A DNA stretch of 64,000 bases, taken from contig JAFKAC010000053.1 in the NCBI GenBank assembly GCA_025766275.1, forward strand, positions 62,001 to 126,000, given 5' to 3'. Position numbers and translations under genes: made by a program. A model generated the notes under the pieces. The model searched no databases and had not been told where the DNA came from. It saw only the letters and a program-made list of their open reading frames with translations. Shown here one piece after another: positions 22,008-33,933 of the stretch. The DNA comes from Lactarius indigo. Lineage: Eukaryota > Basidiomycota > Agaricomycetes > Russulales > Russulaceae. Each line of letters opens with the position of its first letter. Position 1 is the first letter of the stretch.

Positions 22008-25000
22008 ATGGCTTTACCCAGCCTCGATCTACTAGACATTGAGGCTCAGACCAGTAGGGTCTTGAGTAGCGTTACGGAAGCTCAGCCTGCGATTATTTCA
22101 AATCCTCCGAGTCCATCAGCTACAAATCCCGCAAGTCCCCAGCTACGAAGTAGCGCAGACCTTCAGCCTCACGCCACAAATACAAATCAATATCACAATG
22201 GAAATGCTTCTGCAGTGCAAACTGCGGATAATTCACAAGTTCGGCGAGGTATGTTGACTTGCGCAAGTTTCACAACTCGTAATCTCATTAGTGTACCAGA
22301 CGAGAACCAAGGAGACTCCTCTGATGGCCTGTGGTCAATGTACCTCACTGAGGCCGAGAAGCAGGACGCGGAGGTACTTGAGAGTTGGAAGGGAGATGCA
22401 AATGGAATCCTCGTATTCGTGAGTCCTGGTCCCTCCTGTACATATTCACCGTCTAAACTACATCTCGAAGACGGGTCTGTTCTCCGCCACTGTCGCTGCC
22501 TTCATTATCGAAAGCTACAAGCAGTTATCCCCGGATTCTGGCGATACGACCAATGCGCTCCTTGGTCAAATATCTCAACAGCTTGTCAATATCTCTCATG
22601 GGAAACCTCTCGCGAGCGTTGCGGTAACGAGCGGACAGTCGTTTAAACCAACAGCATCCGCTGTCAGGGTCAACGTATTCTGGTTCCTCAGTTTAATCCT
22701 CAGTCTGAATTGCGCGCTTTCTGCGACATTAATGCAACAATGGGCCCGACGGTATCAGGAACTTGCACAGCGCCGTGGTGCATTTCACAGGCGCGGGCGT
22801 ATGCGAGCATATATTTTCGATGGAATTAGCAGATTTGGGATGGCGCGAGCCGTCGCGACAATGCCCACTCTCCTGCACATATCCGTCTTCCTCTTTTTCG
22901 CCGGTCTTGTCGAGTTTCTTTTCCCGATCTACACGACCGTCGCGTACGCCACTCTCAGCTGCATCATGGTGTTCGCTCTGGCATACGCAATTTTGACGGT
23001 TTTACCAACCATTCGTCTCAATTGCCCGTATAGCACGCCCCTGTCCGGATTTACATGGCTTATATCGCAGTTGTCCATGATCGGGTTTCTTTGGACAATC
23101 CTCAATATCGAGAGTCTATTTCGTACATTGTTGTCAACATTACGGAGTCTGGCTGGTCAACACGCGCTTGAAACACATGGGCTGAAAAGGTGGAGGGAAA
23201 CACTCGAAAAGCGGGTCAAGATTCGTCGACAGTGGTTCTCGCAAGGCCTTCGGAAGAGCGTTGAGCTCGGGGCCTATATAGCCGAATCAAGGGTGGTCAC
23301 AAGTGCACTTGTATGGACACTTGCAGCTCTCGACGAAGACAAGGAGATCGAAGACTTTGCCGCACGAGTGCCAGGATTCTTCGACTCTCGTGTTGTCCCA
23401 GATGCGAAATTGGCTATCCTTCCCCTTATGTCCCACCAACCGAACACCGACCCCATCTTAGGATCCCGTCTATACGATCTCCTCAAGACGTGTATACCGG
23501 AGACGTCGATTCTCGACGAAAAGACACGCGAGAACCGTCTGCAGGTTTGCATGAAATGCTTGTGGTCTTTTGCAAGAGCATATAATCAACTTGGGACCTA
23601 TCAGGTGTTGCCATCCTATTTCCGGAACGCCCTCGCCAGTCCAGAGATCACTCGTCGTGTTCGGGCCGAAAAAGACGCCGGTGTCCGTGTGATCGGACGC
23701 TGCTTTGGGGCGTTGGTCGCAAACAAGCTTGCAACCGACCTCGAGTCGCGGACTGATCCAATTAGCAAAGGGGAACTGGCGTGCCTATCGGCCATCCTTG
23801 GTACCAAGAGTTATGATGTGGAGCTTTTGCTTAGCCAGCCTGGTGCCGTCGCGCTTGCGAACATGATTTCACTCACGTTTGACGATATTGACGGCTTGGC
23901 GACCGACAAAACTCCATCAGGTGTACTAGATGTGGTCAAGCAGACACTCGATATCCTCTCTCAAGCTCTTTCATCTCGACAGGACGTTGAAGCACAATTA
24001 GAACAACCAATCGCTATAATCAACGGTTCTGACGGGATGTTTGAGTGCGCCCTTGAATCCCACCTCCTTCACCTCCTCAATACTTGCGTGCAAGTAACCT
24101 CGCCTCTCACAGAAAGGGTACGCACTAGGTGTCTGCGGGTATGTTTGAAGGGTCTGTGGTATTTTGGAAGAACGTTCAATCAACCCGGGGACTTTGTGCC
24201 TTTGCCGCCTCATGGATGCGTCGGTTTCGCCAACCCGGAGATGATTCGTCGCGTACGGGAGCAACATGATCTCTCTGTCCGCGTTATGGGACGTTGTGTT
24301 GAGGCCCTGGTCGTAAACAAGCTTGCAACCGGCGTCAAGTCACGCAATGTTCCGGTCAGAAATGACGAGCTGGCGTGTTTATCGGCTATCCTCGGTACCA
24401 AGAGCCATGATGTAATGATTTTGCTTCGCCATCCAGGCGCTATCGAATTTACCAACATGATTTTCCTCGCATTGGACAATCTCTACTCCTCCGCCTCGGC
24501 CAGAGTGTCCTCGGATGTCCCGAGTGTAGTTCAGCAGACGTTCGGAGTTCTCTCTCAGGCTCTTCCCGTTGAACTGGGCACCGTGATGCCGCTATATCAG
24601 ACGAAGCCTTCGGTCAATGTTTCTGACGGTCAGTGTGAATTCGTACTCTGACCCCGTCTCTATTATCTAAAGTTATATGTCAGGGACCTCACCTCCCACG
24701 GCTGCAATGTATCGGAGCGTTTTACGTGCGTGGACGATGAACCTGTGGCATTTCACAAGAGACTTCAATGAACTCCAGAACTCGGGGCCTTTGCCGTCCT
24801 ATTTCCGCATCACTTTCACCAACCCGGAGATGACTCGTCGCATACGCGAGGAACGTGACCTCACGATCCGTGTGATAGGACGTTGTATCGAAGCGTTGGT
24901 CGTAAACAAGCTGGCGGCTGACATCAACTCGCGCAATGTTTCGGTGACCAATGATGAGCTGGCGTGTTTGTCGGCTATCCTCGGTACCAAGAGCCATGAT

Positions 25001-28000
25001 GTGATGATTTTACTTAGTCATCCAGGCGCTATCGAATTTACGATGATGGTTTTCCTTGCATTGGACAATTTCTACTCATTCACACCCGAAAAAGTGCCTC
25101 CGGATGTCTTGGATATGGTTCAACAGACATTTGGTATCCTCGAGCAGGCCCTCCCAGCTGAATCGAACGCCGCGATGCCCCTGGACCAAACAGATACTCT
25201 GATGGGCGTTTCTGACGGTCAGTGTGAACTCATACTCTGATCCCATCTGTATCGTCTAAAGATGCATGTCAGGGACATCACCTCTCACGGCCGAAATGTA
25301 TAGGGGCGTTTTTCGTGCGTGGATGATGAACCTGTGGCGTTTTGCAAGAGACTTCAATGAATTCCAGAACTCGGTGCCTTGGCCGTCCTATGTCCGCATC
25401 GCTTTCACCAACCCGGAGATGACTCGTCGCATACGCGAGGAACATGACCTCACTATCCGTGTGATAGGACGTTGTGTCGAAGCGTTGGTCGTAAATAAGC
25501 TGGCAGCTGACATCAACTCACACAATGTTTCGATGACCAATGATGAACTGGCACAAGAACTGGCATGTTTATCGGCTATCCTTGGCACCAAGAGTCATGA
25601 TGTGACTCTTTTGCTTAGCCATCGAGGAGCCATTGAATTTATAAACACAGTGTTCCTCACATTGGACGATTTCTACTCCTTCGCCCTTGAAAAGCTGCCC
25701 CCATGTGTGCTGGATGTGGTCCAAAAGACATCCATCGCCCTCTCTCAAGGTCTACCACCTGAATTGGTTTCCAGGATGCGACTAAATCAGACAGATTGTC
25801 TCGTGAATAATTCTGACGGTCAGTGTGAATTCGTACTCTGATCCCGTCTCTATCATCTAAAGCTACACATCAGTGACCTCACCTCTTACGGCCGAAATGT
25901 ATCGGAGCGTGTTACGCGTGTGGATGATGGACCTGTGGCGTTTTACAAGAGAGTTCAACAACTCGGTGCCTTTGCCATCCTATGTCTGTGCCGCTTTCAC
26001 CAACCCAGAGATGACTCGTCGCATACACGAGGAACGCGACTTTGCCGTCCGTGTGATAGGACATTGTGCTGAGGTGTTGGTCGTAAACAAGCTTGCGGCT
26101 GACATCAAATCACGCGGTGTTTCGGTCACTAATGAGCAGCTGGCGTGTATATCGGCAACCCTCGGCACCAAGAGCTCTGATATATTACTCTTGCTTAATC
26201 ACACAGGCGCCATCGAGTTTACGAACATGATTTTCTTCATACTGGACGATTTTTATTCCTTCACCCATGAAACACTGCCCTCATATGCGTTGGATGTGGT
26301 CCGACAGACATCTAGTGCTCTCTCTCGGGCTCTACCACCCGAATTGAACACCATGATGCGACTAAGCCGGACAGATACTCTAATGGGCGGTTCTGATTGT
26401 CAGTGTGAATTAATACTCTTAACCTGTCTTTGTCGACTAAAGATGTTCGTCAGGGACCTCATCTCTTACGGCAGAATCGTATCGGGGCGTTTTACGTACG
26501 TGGATGAAGAATTTATGGCATTGCACAAGAGGGTACTACGAACCTGGGAAGTCGGTGCCTTTGTCGTCCCCTCTCTGGATCGCTTTTTCCAACCCGGAGA
26601 TGACTCGCCGCATACACGAGGGACGTGATCTCACTATCCGTGTGATAGGACGTTGTGTTGAGGCGTTGCTCGTAAGCAAGCTTGCAGTTGACATCAGTTC
26701 ACGCAATATTTCGGTCCACGATGGCGACCCTGAGCTGGCGTGCCTAGCGACTATCCTTGGCACTGAGAGCCATGATGTGATGAATTTACTTAGCCATCCA
26801 GGTGCCATCGAATTGACGATGATGGTTTTCCTCGCATTGGACAATTTCTACTCATTCACACCCGAAAAAGTGCCTCCGGATGTCTTGGATGTTGTCCAAC
26901 AGACATTGGGCATCCTCTCGCAGGCCCTTCCAGCTGAACCGGACGCCACGATGTTGCTAGGCCGATCAGACGCCCTGATGCGTGTTCCTAATGGTCAGTG
27001 TGAAGTCGTACCCTGATCCCGCCTGCATCTTCTAAAGTTTAACGTCAGGGACATCATCTCTCACGGCCGAAATGTACAGGAGCGTTTTTCGTGCGTGGAT
27101 GGTGAACCTGTGGGATTTCACAAGAGAGTTCAATGAACTCCAGAACTCAGGCCCTTTGCCATCCTATGTCTGTGCCGCTTTCACTAACCCGGAGATGACC
27201 CGTCGCATACGCGAGGAACGTGACCTCGCAGTCCGTGTGATAGGACGTTGTGTTGGAGCATTGGTCGTAAACAAGCTTGCAGCCGACATCAACTCACGCA
27301 ATGTTCAAGTTCCAGTCACTCAGGTTAATAACGAGCTGGCGTGTATATCGGCAACCCTCGGCACCAAGAGCCCTGATGTATTACTCTTGCTGAACCACGC
27401 AGGCGCCATCGAGTTTACGAATATGGCTTTCCTCGCTTTGGACGATTTTTACTCGTTCACCCTTGAAACACTGCCCTCGTATGTGCTGGATGTGGTCCAT
27501 CGGACGTCTAGTACTCTCTTTCGAGGACCATCACCTGAATTGAACGCCAGGATGCGACTTAATCAGACAGATAATCTCGTGAATATTTCCGATGGTCAGT
27601 GTGAACTCGTACTCTGATCCCGTCTGTATCGTCTAATGATTCACATCAGGGACCTCACCTCCCACGGCCGCGATTTATCGGAGTGTTTTGCGAGTTTGGA
27701 TGGTGAACCTGTGGCAATTCACAAGAGATTTCAATGAACGTGGGAACTCAGTGCCTTTGCCACCCTATGTCCGCATCGCTTTCACCAACCAAGAGATGAC
27801 TCGTCGCATACGAGAGGAACGTGACCCCACAATCCGTGTGATAGGACGTTGTGTCGAAGCGTTGGTCGTAAACAAGCTGGCAGCTGACATCAACTCACGC
27901 AATGTTCCGGTGACCGATGACGAGCTGGCGTGTCTATCGACTATCCTCGATAGTAACGACGTGAGGTTTTGCCTCGGCCGACCTGGCACCATCGAGCTTG

Positions 28001-28932
28001 TGAACATAGCTTCCCTCGCGTTGGGTGATGTCAGCTCCATACGAGCTGATCAAATGCCGCCAGACATGAGTTCTGTGCTCCAACAAACGCTCGCCATACT
28101 CTCTCAAGCTCTTCCGGCTCAAGGGGAAACTGAAATACCGCTAGACCGGACTGACACTCTCGTTGACTTTTTCGACGACAATTTCGAGCGCGTCATTGTA
28201 TCCCGCCTCCACAGCCTCCTCAATATATGCATACAACCAGGTGCCCCGTCCCTCACGGAAGAAGTCCGTGCGAGCTGTCTGCGTATGTGTCTGAAGGCTC
28301 TCTGGCACTGTGGCAAAGCGTACCATCGAACTCCTGATCCATTGCCCTCCTATTTTCCCCTCCTGCTCGCCAAGCCCGAGATTTCCCGTCACTTCCCGAC
28401 CGAACAGGATCTTGTCGCCCGCATCATGGGATGCTGCTTCGGGGCCTTGATCGTAAGTAAGTTAGTGGACGCCTTCAAGTCACCGATTTTTGTCAGTGGC
28501 TGTGTGCTCAATGAAGAAATGGCATGCATATCGGCTATCCTCGGTACGGAGCACCACGGAGTTTTACTTTTACCTCACCATCTTCACGTCATCAATTTCC
28601 GGAATGTCGTTTCCCTCATGTCTGGTAGGATTAAAACGTTGTTCACCGCGGGGGGGAAGCCTGCGGACGTGGCACTGCTGAACATAGCCCAAGAAACCCT
28701 CTACACCCTCGCAAATAGTCTTCGTGATAGCGTTTTCACGCTCGGGGGGCTGCGTAGGGACCAGGAGAGGTTGCTTCAGGAAATATCCTCAGATGTCGTA
28801 CACCTGCTGCGCTCCGATCAGCGCGAAAACGAAACCGTGGAGACATTGGAGCGACTGCGGCAGATATTGGAAGAACTACCACCGGAAGTAGAGCAATCAC
28901 AAGATTTACCGACACAGAGCCTCGATCAGTGA
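22008..28932 (+). CDS. DUF6535 protein with nine C-terminal tandem repeats (paralogue B)
   Basis: Nine exons, 22008-22248, 22300-22418, 22471-24628, 24684-25217, 25273-25818, 25874-26398, 26454-26993, 27049-27594 and 27650-28932, give 2163 aa with every junction in phase. N-terminal low-complexity segment (about 80 residues), DUF6535 with four membrane segments (about 90-300), the DEDKEIEDFAARVPGFFDS linker, then nine repeats of about 180 residues. Exons 4-8 each encode exactly one repeat (178, 182, 175, 180, 182 residues) and are flanked by phase 1 introns, so they can be gained or lost without shifting frame. All six repeat introns are 55 nt, so retention always shifts frame. Repeats 1-2 share exon 3, repeats 8-9 share exon 9. 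Topology suggests a membrane-anchored helical repeat protein. Its role is unknown. Read without splicing it looks like many small genes. Confidence 0.83.
23465..28932 (+). repeat. Tandem coding repeat array of paralogue B (9 units)
   Basis: Units begin near 23465, 24034, 24684, 25273, 25874, 26454, 27049, 27650 and 28180. The repeat introns lie at 24629-24683, 25218-25272, 25819-25873, 26399-26453, 26994-27048 and 27595-27649, each 55 nt, GTCAGT to CAG. Sharing of a 57-nt block between non-adjacent units (25058-25114 and 26834-26890) points to exchange between units. Confidence 0.85.
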
Positions 28933-29229
28933 TCAAGGAATTGCCAGGGGACAATTTGGCAACTCTGCGAGGTTACCGTATCATGGTGAATGTATGATGC
29001 ACTAGGAGGCGCTTTTGACCATTCTCATACTTGACATTCAGTTGGTACGGAAGTCACTATTTTATACTATTTAGTCTCGCTTCACACACTACATTATATT
29101 CTTGTTCTTCTCCCAGTTCTGACATTTGCACCACACATAATCGTTCCTAATCAAGCCGATTCCATCTTCTTGAGTGGGTAGTACATGTGACAGTTTAGAA
29201 TCTTCATTCGGCTTGTTCAACCGTGTTGT
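28933..29229. other. 3' flank of paralogue B, no gene seen
   Basis: A/T-rich spacer of about 300 bases. Nothing recognised beyond a likely transcript end for paralogue B. Confidence 0.4.
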
Positions 29230-29700
29230 TCATAACTACTTTGGTGGGTGGGACTGACCGCCAACTAAGCCCATACGTCGGCCGATATGCGCCGAAAGTT
29301 CGGGCTCCAGCTGAGGAGGCTACGTCTTTCCTGCGCGCGCCAACTACTTCCCATTCTTATGGAGTCTACAAAGATACTTTCCTGCTACTAACGTCGGGGA
29401 GGTCAGAGTCTCTGCCTATTGCGGGTTTAATATCTCGACAAATGATGTATCCTGACAGGCCTGACTCCTTATCAACGATAATTCGTGACTTCCCCGTCCC
29501 GACCCAGCTAAGGCAAGCTAACGCGACGCTGGCACATCTCCTCCAGAAGGGAATCCCACCGTGTAACATTGTCATCAGCGGTGATTTGGCAGGCAGGGTC
29601 CTCACGCCCGAGCTCACTACGCACACCCTGGCACTGCACCCACTGACGTCCTTTCCAGTACCCGACTCAAGACCCGATTATTCCCCTATAGCGCAGATGC
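29230..29700 (+). pseudogene. Relic of an alpha/beta-hydrolase fold-3 esterase
   Basis: The frame around 29500-29650 reads PTQLRQANATLAHLLQKG, then VISGDLAGR, then LTTHTL and a Pro-rich turn. This is the nucleophile-elbow neighbourhood of fungal alpha/beta-hydrolase-3 esterases, where YPTQLRQ precedes GDSAGG. Here the nucleophile Ser is Leu (TTG, one C-to-T step from TCG at a CpG) and the following Gly is Arg. No oxyanion HGGG block and no C-terminal Asp/His region can be found, so it is a fragment. It runs directly into an F-box-like relic. Confidence 0.5.
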
Positions 29701-30638
29701 ATTCTCATATGTCTGAAGAAAGAAAGGCCCGCCCTTTCCCACTCGTGCGAATTCGTGGAGGACCTAGTGACGTTTGACGTGACGCTCGAGCTAGAACATC
29801 ACGTCTCGCCCGCAGTTGCGCTAGCGAGCTGGTGGTCTGGGCTTGGGGGTGTTCCGAGTCTCTGGGATATCCGTCACGGTAGGAACAGACGAGAGTCCAC
29901 AGGGTTTTCCGGAGTTGTTGGCTAGCACATACATCGCCAAGCATGTCCGAGTCCGAGTCAGGGTCATACAAATCGTCGAGGATCCAGGTAAGTGTTGACT
30001 CGGTTACACTGGCGGGCAGCCTGGCCGCTGAGCGCTGAGTGCTGGCGCGCTTGTATTTCCCTCAGTTTTATCCGATTTTTGAGACCGAGAGGGATGAAAA
30101 CGAGAGGCTTAAGTGAGGTGCTTTCGTGTTCGATTCGAGGAGACACACCGCTGATGCTGAAAATAATTGGAAATCGTCTCAGGGGTGTTATTTCATGCTT
30201 CACCTCATTCCCTCACTAGAATCTCTCATAATCACATTTTTTCCCGACGAAGATACCTCTCGGAAAGACCCGTTCTCGTATAATGACGACCCCACACGAT
30301 ACCATTTTCTCCAATGGGATGTCCTTGGAGGACTGGTTTGCAACCCAAACCCGCTTCCGGTGCTACGGTCCCTACAAATTGACAACTGGTTCGCGTATCC
30401 CGATGATCTGTATGCTGCAGTCCCATTCCAGCATATAGTCGCATCGTTGTGGGATCTACGTTAAGATAGCGATTACAAGAGCGATCTGGACGATTTCCCG
30501 GCCGAAGACTTTTGGCCGGACGTTATCTGGCACCGTGTTCTACGTACCTGCGGTGAACCTCCAATGAGCTGCAAGTTAGAATTTGGGTCGCTGATTCATC
30601 TCTATTTGCGCTCGGTCACCTTCCGGACCTCGCCACGC
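29690..30638 (+). pseudogene. F-box/LRR-type protein relic, 3' end cut by a LINE
   Basis: Pieces in changing frames read CEFVEDLVTFDVTLELEHH (about 29747-29805), FPELLASTYIAKHV (about 29912), an apparent intron GTAAGT to CAG at about 29989-30065, HLIPSLESLIITFFPDED (about 30198), YHFLQWDVLGGL, LPVLRSLQIDNWFAYPDDLY and DLDDFPAEDFWPDVIWHRVL (about 30486-30545). This pattern of leucine-rich strands is common in basidiomycete F-box proteins. Frameshifts near 29905 and a TAA at 30463-30465 break it. At 30639 the sequence passes into the poly-T end of a LINE, so the 3' part is lost or lies outside the window. No F-box motif itself is visible. Confidence 0.55.
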
Positions 30639-33070
30639 TTTTTTTTTTTTTTTTTTTTGAATCAGTTTTATTCCGGGGCAGTAAGAATACAAGGCCGGTC
30701 CTCTTCCTCTATGAAGAGAGAAGAGATTTATGAGAGGTAAAGTAACGTGCATCCATGTGATAAGGTAATAGAAAGTGCGTCACCTCCCAGAGGAGACGAA
30801 GGGACCGAAGGGAAAATGGTAGCATACCGAACAGTTAAAAGATGACGGCAGAGGAGTAATACGGCGGGTAATATTTGATAAGAGAAAAAGGGGGGGGCAG
30901 CCTGATTAGGCCGGGTCCAGGTCGTAGTCGGAGAGCAGGTCCGGGGACATCGGGCGTAGGGGTAAGGCCTGGAGATCGGGCCACGCATAGGCTGCGGGTT
31001 CCTCGAAGTCCGGTTTGGAGGCCAGTTTTGTAGATTGAAGGAAGCATAGGAAGTTGTACACTAGGTCACGCTCTCCCGCGAAGAGGTCGTTGGGTTCGTA
31101 GTGGGAGATGGGATGTTGGCGGAAGTGGAGTACGCGCTGCAGGTTGTATTTGGGGCAGTCGTATACCAAGTGGAGGAATGATTTGTCCGGATAGCCGCAT
31201 GGGCATTGGCTAGCTTCGGGGGGGAGGTCCGGGTGGTGACGTAAAGTGTAATCGGAGGTGAAAGAATGAAGGGTGGCGAGTTGCAAGGCAGTGGCGTGTG
31301 TGCGCCGGGTAATCAGAGTGTACCCTGCCTCGGGCTTTTTGGGGGGTATGGCAGCCGACTATAGGGGGTGGTTCCGGCCATCGGGTGGTTGGTGATAGTG
31401 GATGGAGTGGCCGTAAGCATTGGGTAGTTTATTGGATGTGCGCAATGTCTGAACCCATTCTAGGCCCCACGCTCGGAAGGCGCTAGAACGGCATTGCTTT
31501 TTGACGTACGTGGCAGACTGCACACGTCTGAGGGTGGTGCAGGGGGCCTGTGTACATGCTTCCAGTGCTGCCCTCCTAGCTTGGGTGTCCGCTGCTCTCT
31601 TTTGATTCGACCCGGCCCACACAAGGTGAATCCTCGTGTCCCTGTTGGTAGAGTAAAAAGCGGTGAGTGAATTATGAAAGAGTAGTGATTCTCGCTGGTG
31701 CGTAAGTGATCGTGTGTTTGTGATGGCGCTCAGGGCTGCCTCGTCATGGGAAAGGATGTATATGTGTAAGGGGGATGCACGTGTGTACTCAGCTGATATA
31801 AACTCGGCGGCCTTGGCTAGACCAAAAAGGTGGACGTCATGCGTCTCGACACCTGTGCCGAGTGTCCATGCCCAAACGCATGGCTCCTCTCGCCCCTGCC
31901 ATATTGAGATGGCTGCACTGCCTACGTTCAGATTGTCTGGGCGGCCTCGGTTGGAGACTGTACCCGCTACCCGTATTATTGCCGTACTAGCCTCGAACCT
32001 GTTGGCGTACAGGTTATTGACCAAGGCGTTCCGGCATTTGGGATGGGCCTTCCCTTCACGGGTCACATGCGCCTCCCAGTTGTGAACCTCCCAGGGGGCG
32101 ATGATGGCCGTGACGTCAACGCGCTCCGTCAACAGAGGGTCGACTCGCGCGCCGAGAGCCTCCAAGGCAGTGGGGCGCTGTTGGTTGTTTGTACGTCTTC
32201 CAGACCGGACGTACAGTGCTCTGTTACACACCACCCCTCCATTGCTGGAGTGTGGGCCGCTCTGGACCGGGGGGTCCCAGTCGGCACCCAGTCGGGCGAT
32301 CAACTGAGACGTCCGGGGAACACGGAACAGCCTAAGGGTGGAGGTGGATGTGAGTTTCTCGGCGTAATGTTTCACCAGTAGGATACATAAGAGTTCGTGG
32401 AGGGGTTCGCGTGGAGCTGTACGGAACGACCCAGCGACCACGCGAACCCCTTCATTCATAGCTACCTGTATTTTCTTTAGGAGGCCGATCTTTTTCCTTG
32501 ATGTCATCCAGAGTTGGCATCCGTAAAAGAGGACCGGCAGACATACTGCGTTGAACAGTAGCCGCCAGTTCGCTGTGGATATGCCTCTCTGGGAATTGCC
32601 GAGGAGCTGTAAAGCCTTAATGGAGGCACGTGAACGATTACACATCGTGGTCACGTGCGGCATCCAGTCTAGGCGGTTGTTAATGAAAAAACCCAAGTAA
32701 TGAATGGTGGTAGAAGAAGGAACGGAGTAGTATGTATGTAAGGACGGGTCAGGTAGAAGGATGGAGTTGGGGGGTGGGTCGCGGTTGTTTTTACGGGTGT
32801 AGGGAGGTGTAAAGTAAATAAGTTCGGTTTTATCGGGTTCACAGAGGAGGTTGGATCGTCGTAGCCAGTCTTCGCACTGCCTGTAGCGTTCTCGTAGGCC
32901 TCAGTCTACCTCAGCCCAGCTGGGGCCGTGAGCAAAGATAATGCCGTCGTCAACGTACATGCCCAAGGTGGTGTTGCTGGTCGGGGGAACCAGTTTGAGG
33001 AGGGTGGAGGTGTAAAAGGCAGACAGGATGGGGGAGACCAGAGAGCCCTGCGGTGTACTGATGGGCTGGT
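30639..33070 (-). mobile_element. Tad-like LINE, segment 1 (3' part: RT core end, RNase H, zinc knuckle, poly-A)
   Basis: Read on the minus strand, the element ends with AATAAAA (30667-30673) and a run of 20 A (30639-30658). The RT motif MYVDDGIIFA lies at about 32944-32973 after STPQGSLVSPILSAFY. A long frame at 31359-32696 carries the RT thumb (LFYGCQLW) and an RNase H-like domain. A frame at 30906-31286 has CPCGYPDKSFLHLVYDC, the C-terminal CCHC knuckle. An in-frame TGA after PSWAEVD (about 32896) and stops between the frames show it is dead. RNase H plus a C-terminal knuckle fit the Tad1/I clade. It is interrupted at 33070 by Copia-1 and continues at 39864. Confidence 0.82.
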
Positions 33071-33584
33071 TGTTGAAGCGCAGAACTAGTAGGACAAGTT
33101 AACTTCAGAGGTGAAGGGAACTCTATTACAACTGCATACCTAGTAGGACAAGTTACTATAGAGGAGCAACGCCTATGAGTAAAGGTAATAAGAGAGGTAA
33201 AGAGAAAGGAACTTACACTTCAGAGGTGAAGGGAACTCTGAAGTGTAGAGGCGAAAATAGCAGTCCTTATATACAGGACGCTTAGCTAATAATGGTCTGT
33301 GCGCACTGGTGACCCAAACACAATACAGGTGGTCTGTGCGCCAGAGGGAGAAATGCCATTGGATGGCAGAGAACAATAGCTGCCTAAAGCAGACAATACC
33401 GGTATCTTAACAATAGAAAGAACAATAAGAACCATATATGGATCTAACAATAAAGATAAACAAAAGCGGTCCGTATGAGTCCGGAGTGTCCATAAGTCCA
33501 TAAGGGACAGATACCGTATTTAGTATGTGGGCTGACTCAATCAGATCCCACGAGACATGTGACTTTAACAGTCGCGTCTCAACA
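33071..33584 (-). repeat. Copia-1 3' LTR
   Basis: 514 bp with TGTTGA/TCAACA ends. Minus-strand TATATAAGG near 33260-33270 is a likely TATA box. The tract AGGACAAGTT occurs twice near its 33100 end. Confidence 0.92.
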
Positions 33585-33933
33585 TCCCTCCATGATAGAG
33601 ACAGTCCACAAGAGTGGTGCAAGCATTGAGTGAAAGTGCCTTGGCAGGACACTTTATTGCTTTTCTGTACTATGAGAAATGTTTCGATTCTCTGGTTAGA
33701 GAGAATCTATGTAGGCAGAAGTCCTGATAAAGGACAACTTTTTGGAGGTCTTCATGCACTGCTCTATGAGGATAATGTAGTTCTAAAGAACTACTTTTTG
33801 AAGAGCCGTGAGCTGGGAGATAAGATGGAACAGGTCCAACTTCTTCAGTTCTCTAAGAAGGGTTTTTCTTAGCTATTAAACTAGGAGTTCTGTTGCTAGT
33901 ATACACAACAGTTCGACGTCCTAGAACCCATCT

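Noticed and set aside
18649..27617. A row of seven or so separate 170-190 aa genes
   Set aside because: Each has no independent upstream sequence, and the stops sit inside GT-AG segments whose removal joins all of them in one frame with a shared N-terminal domain.
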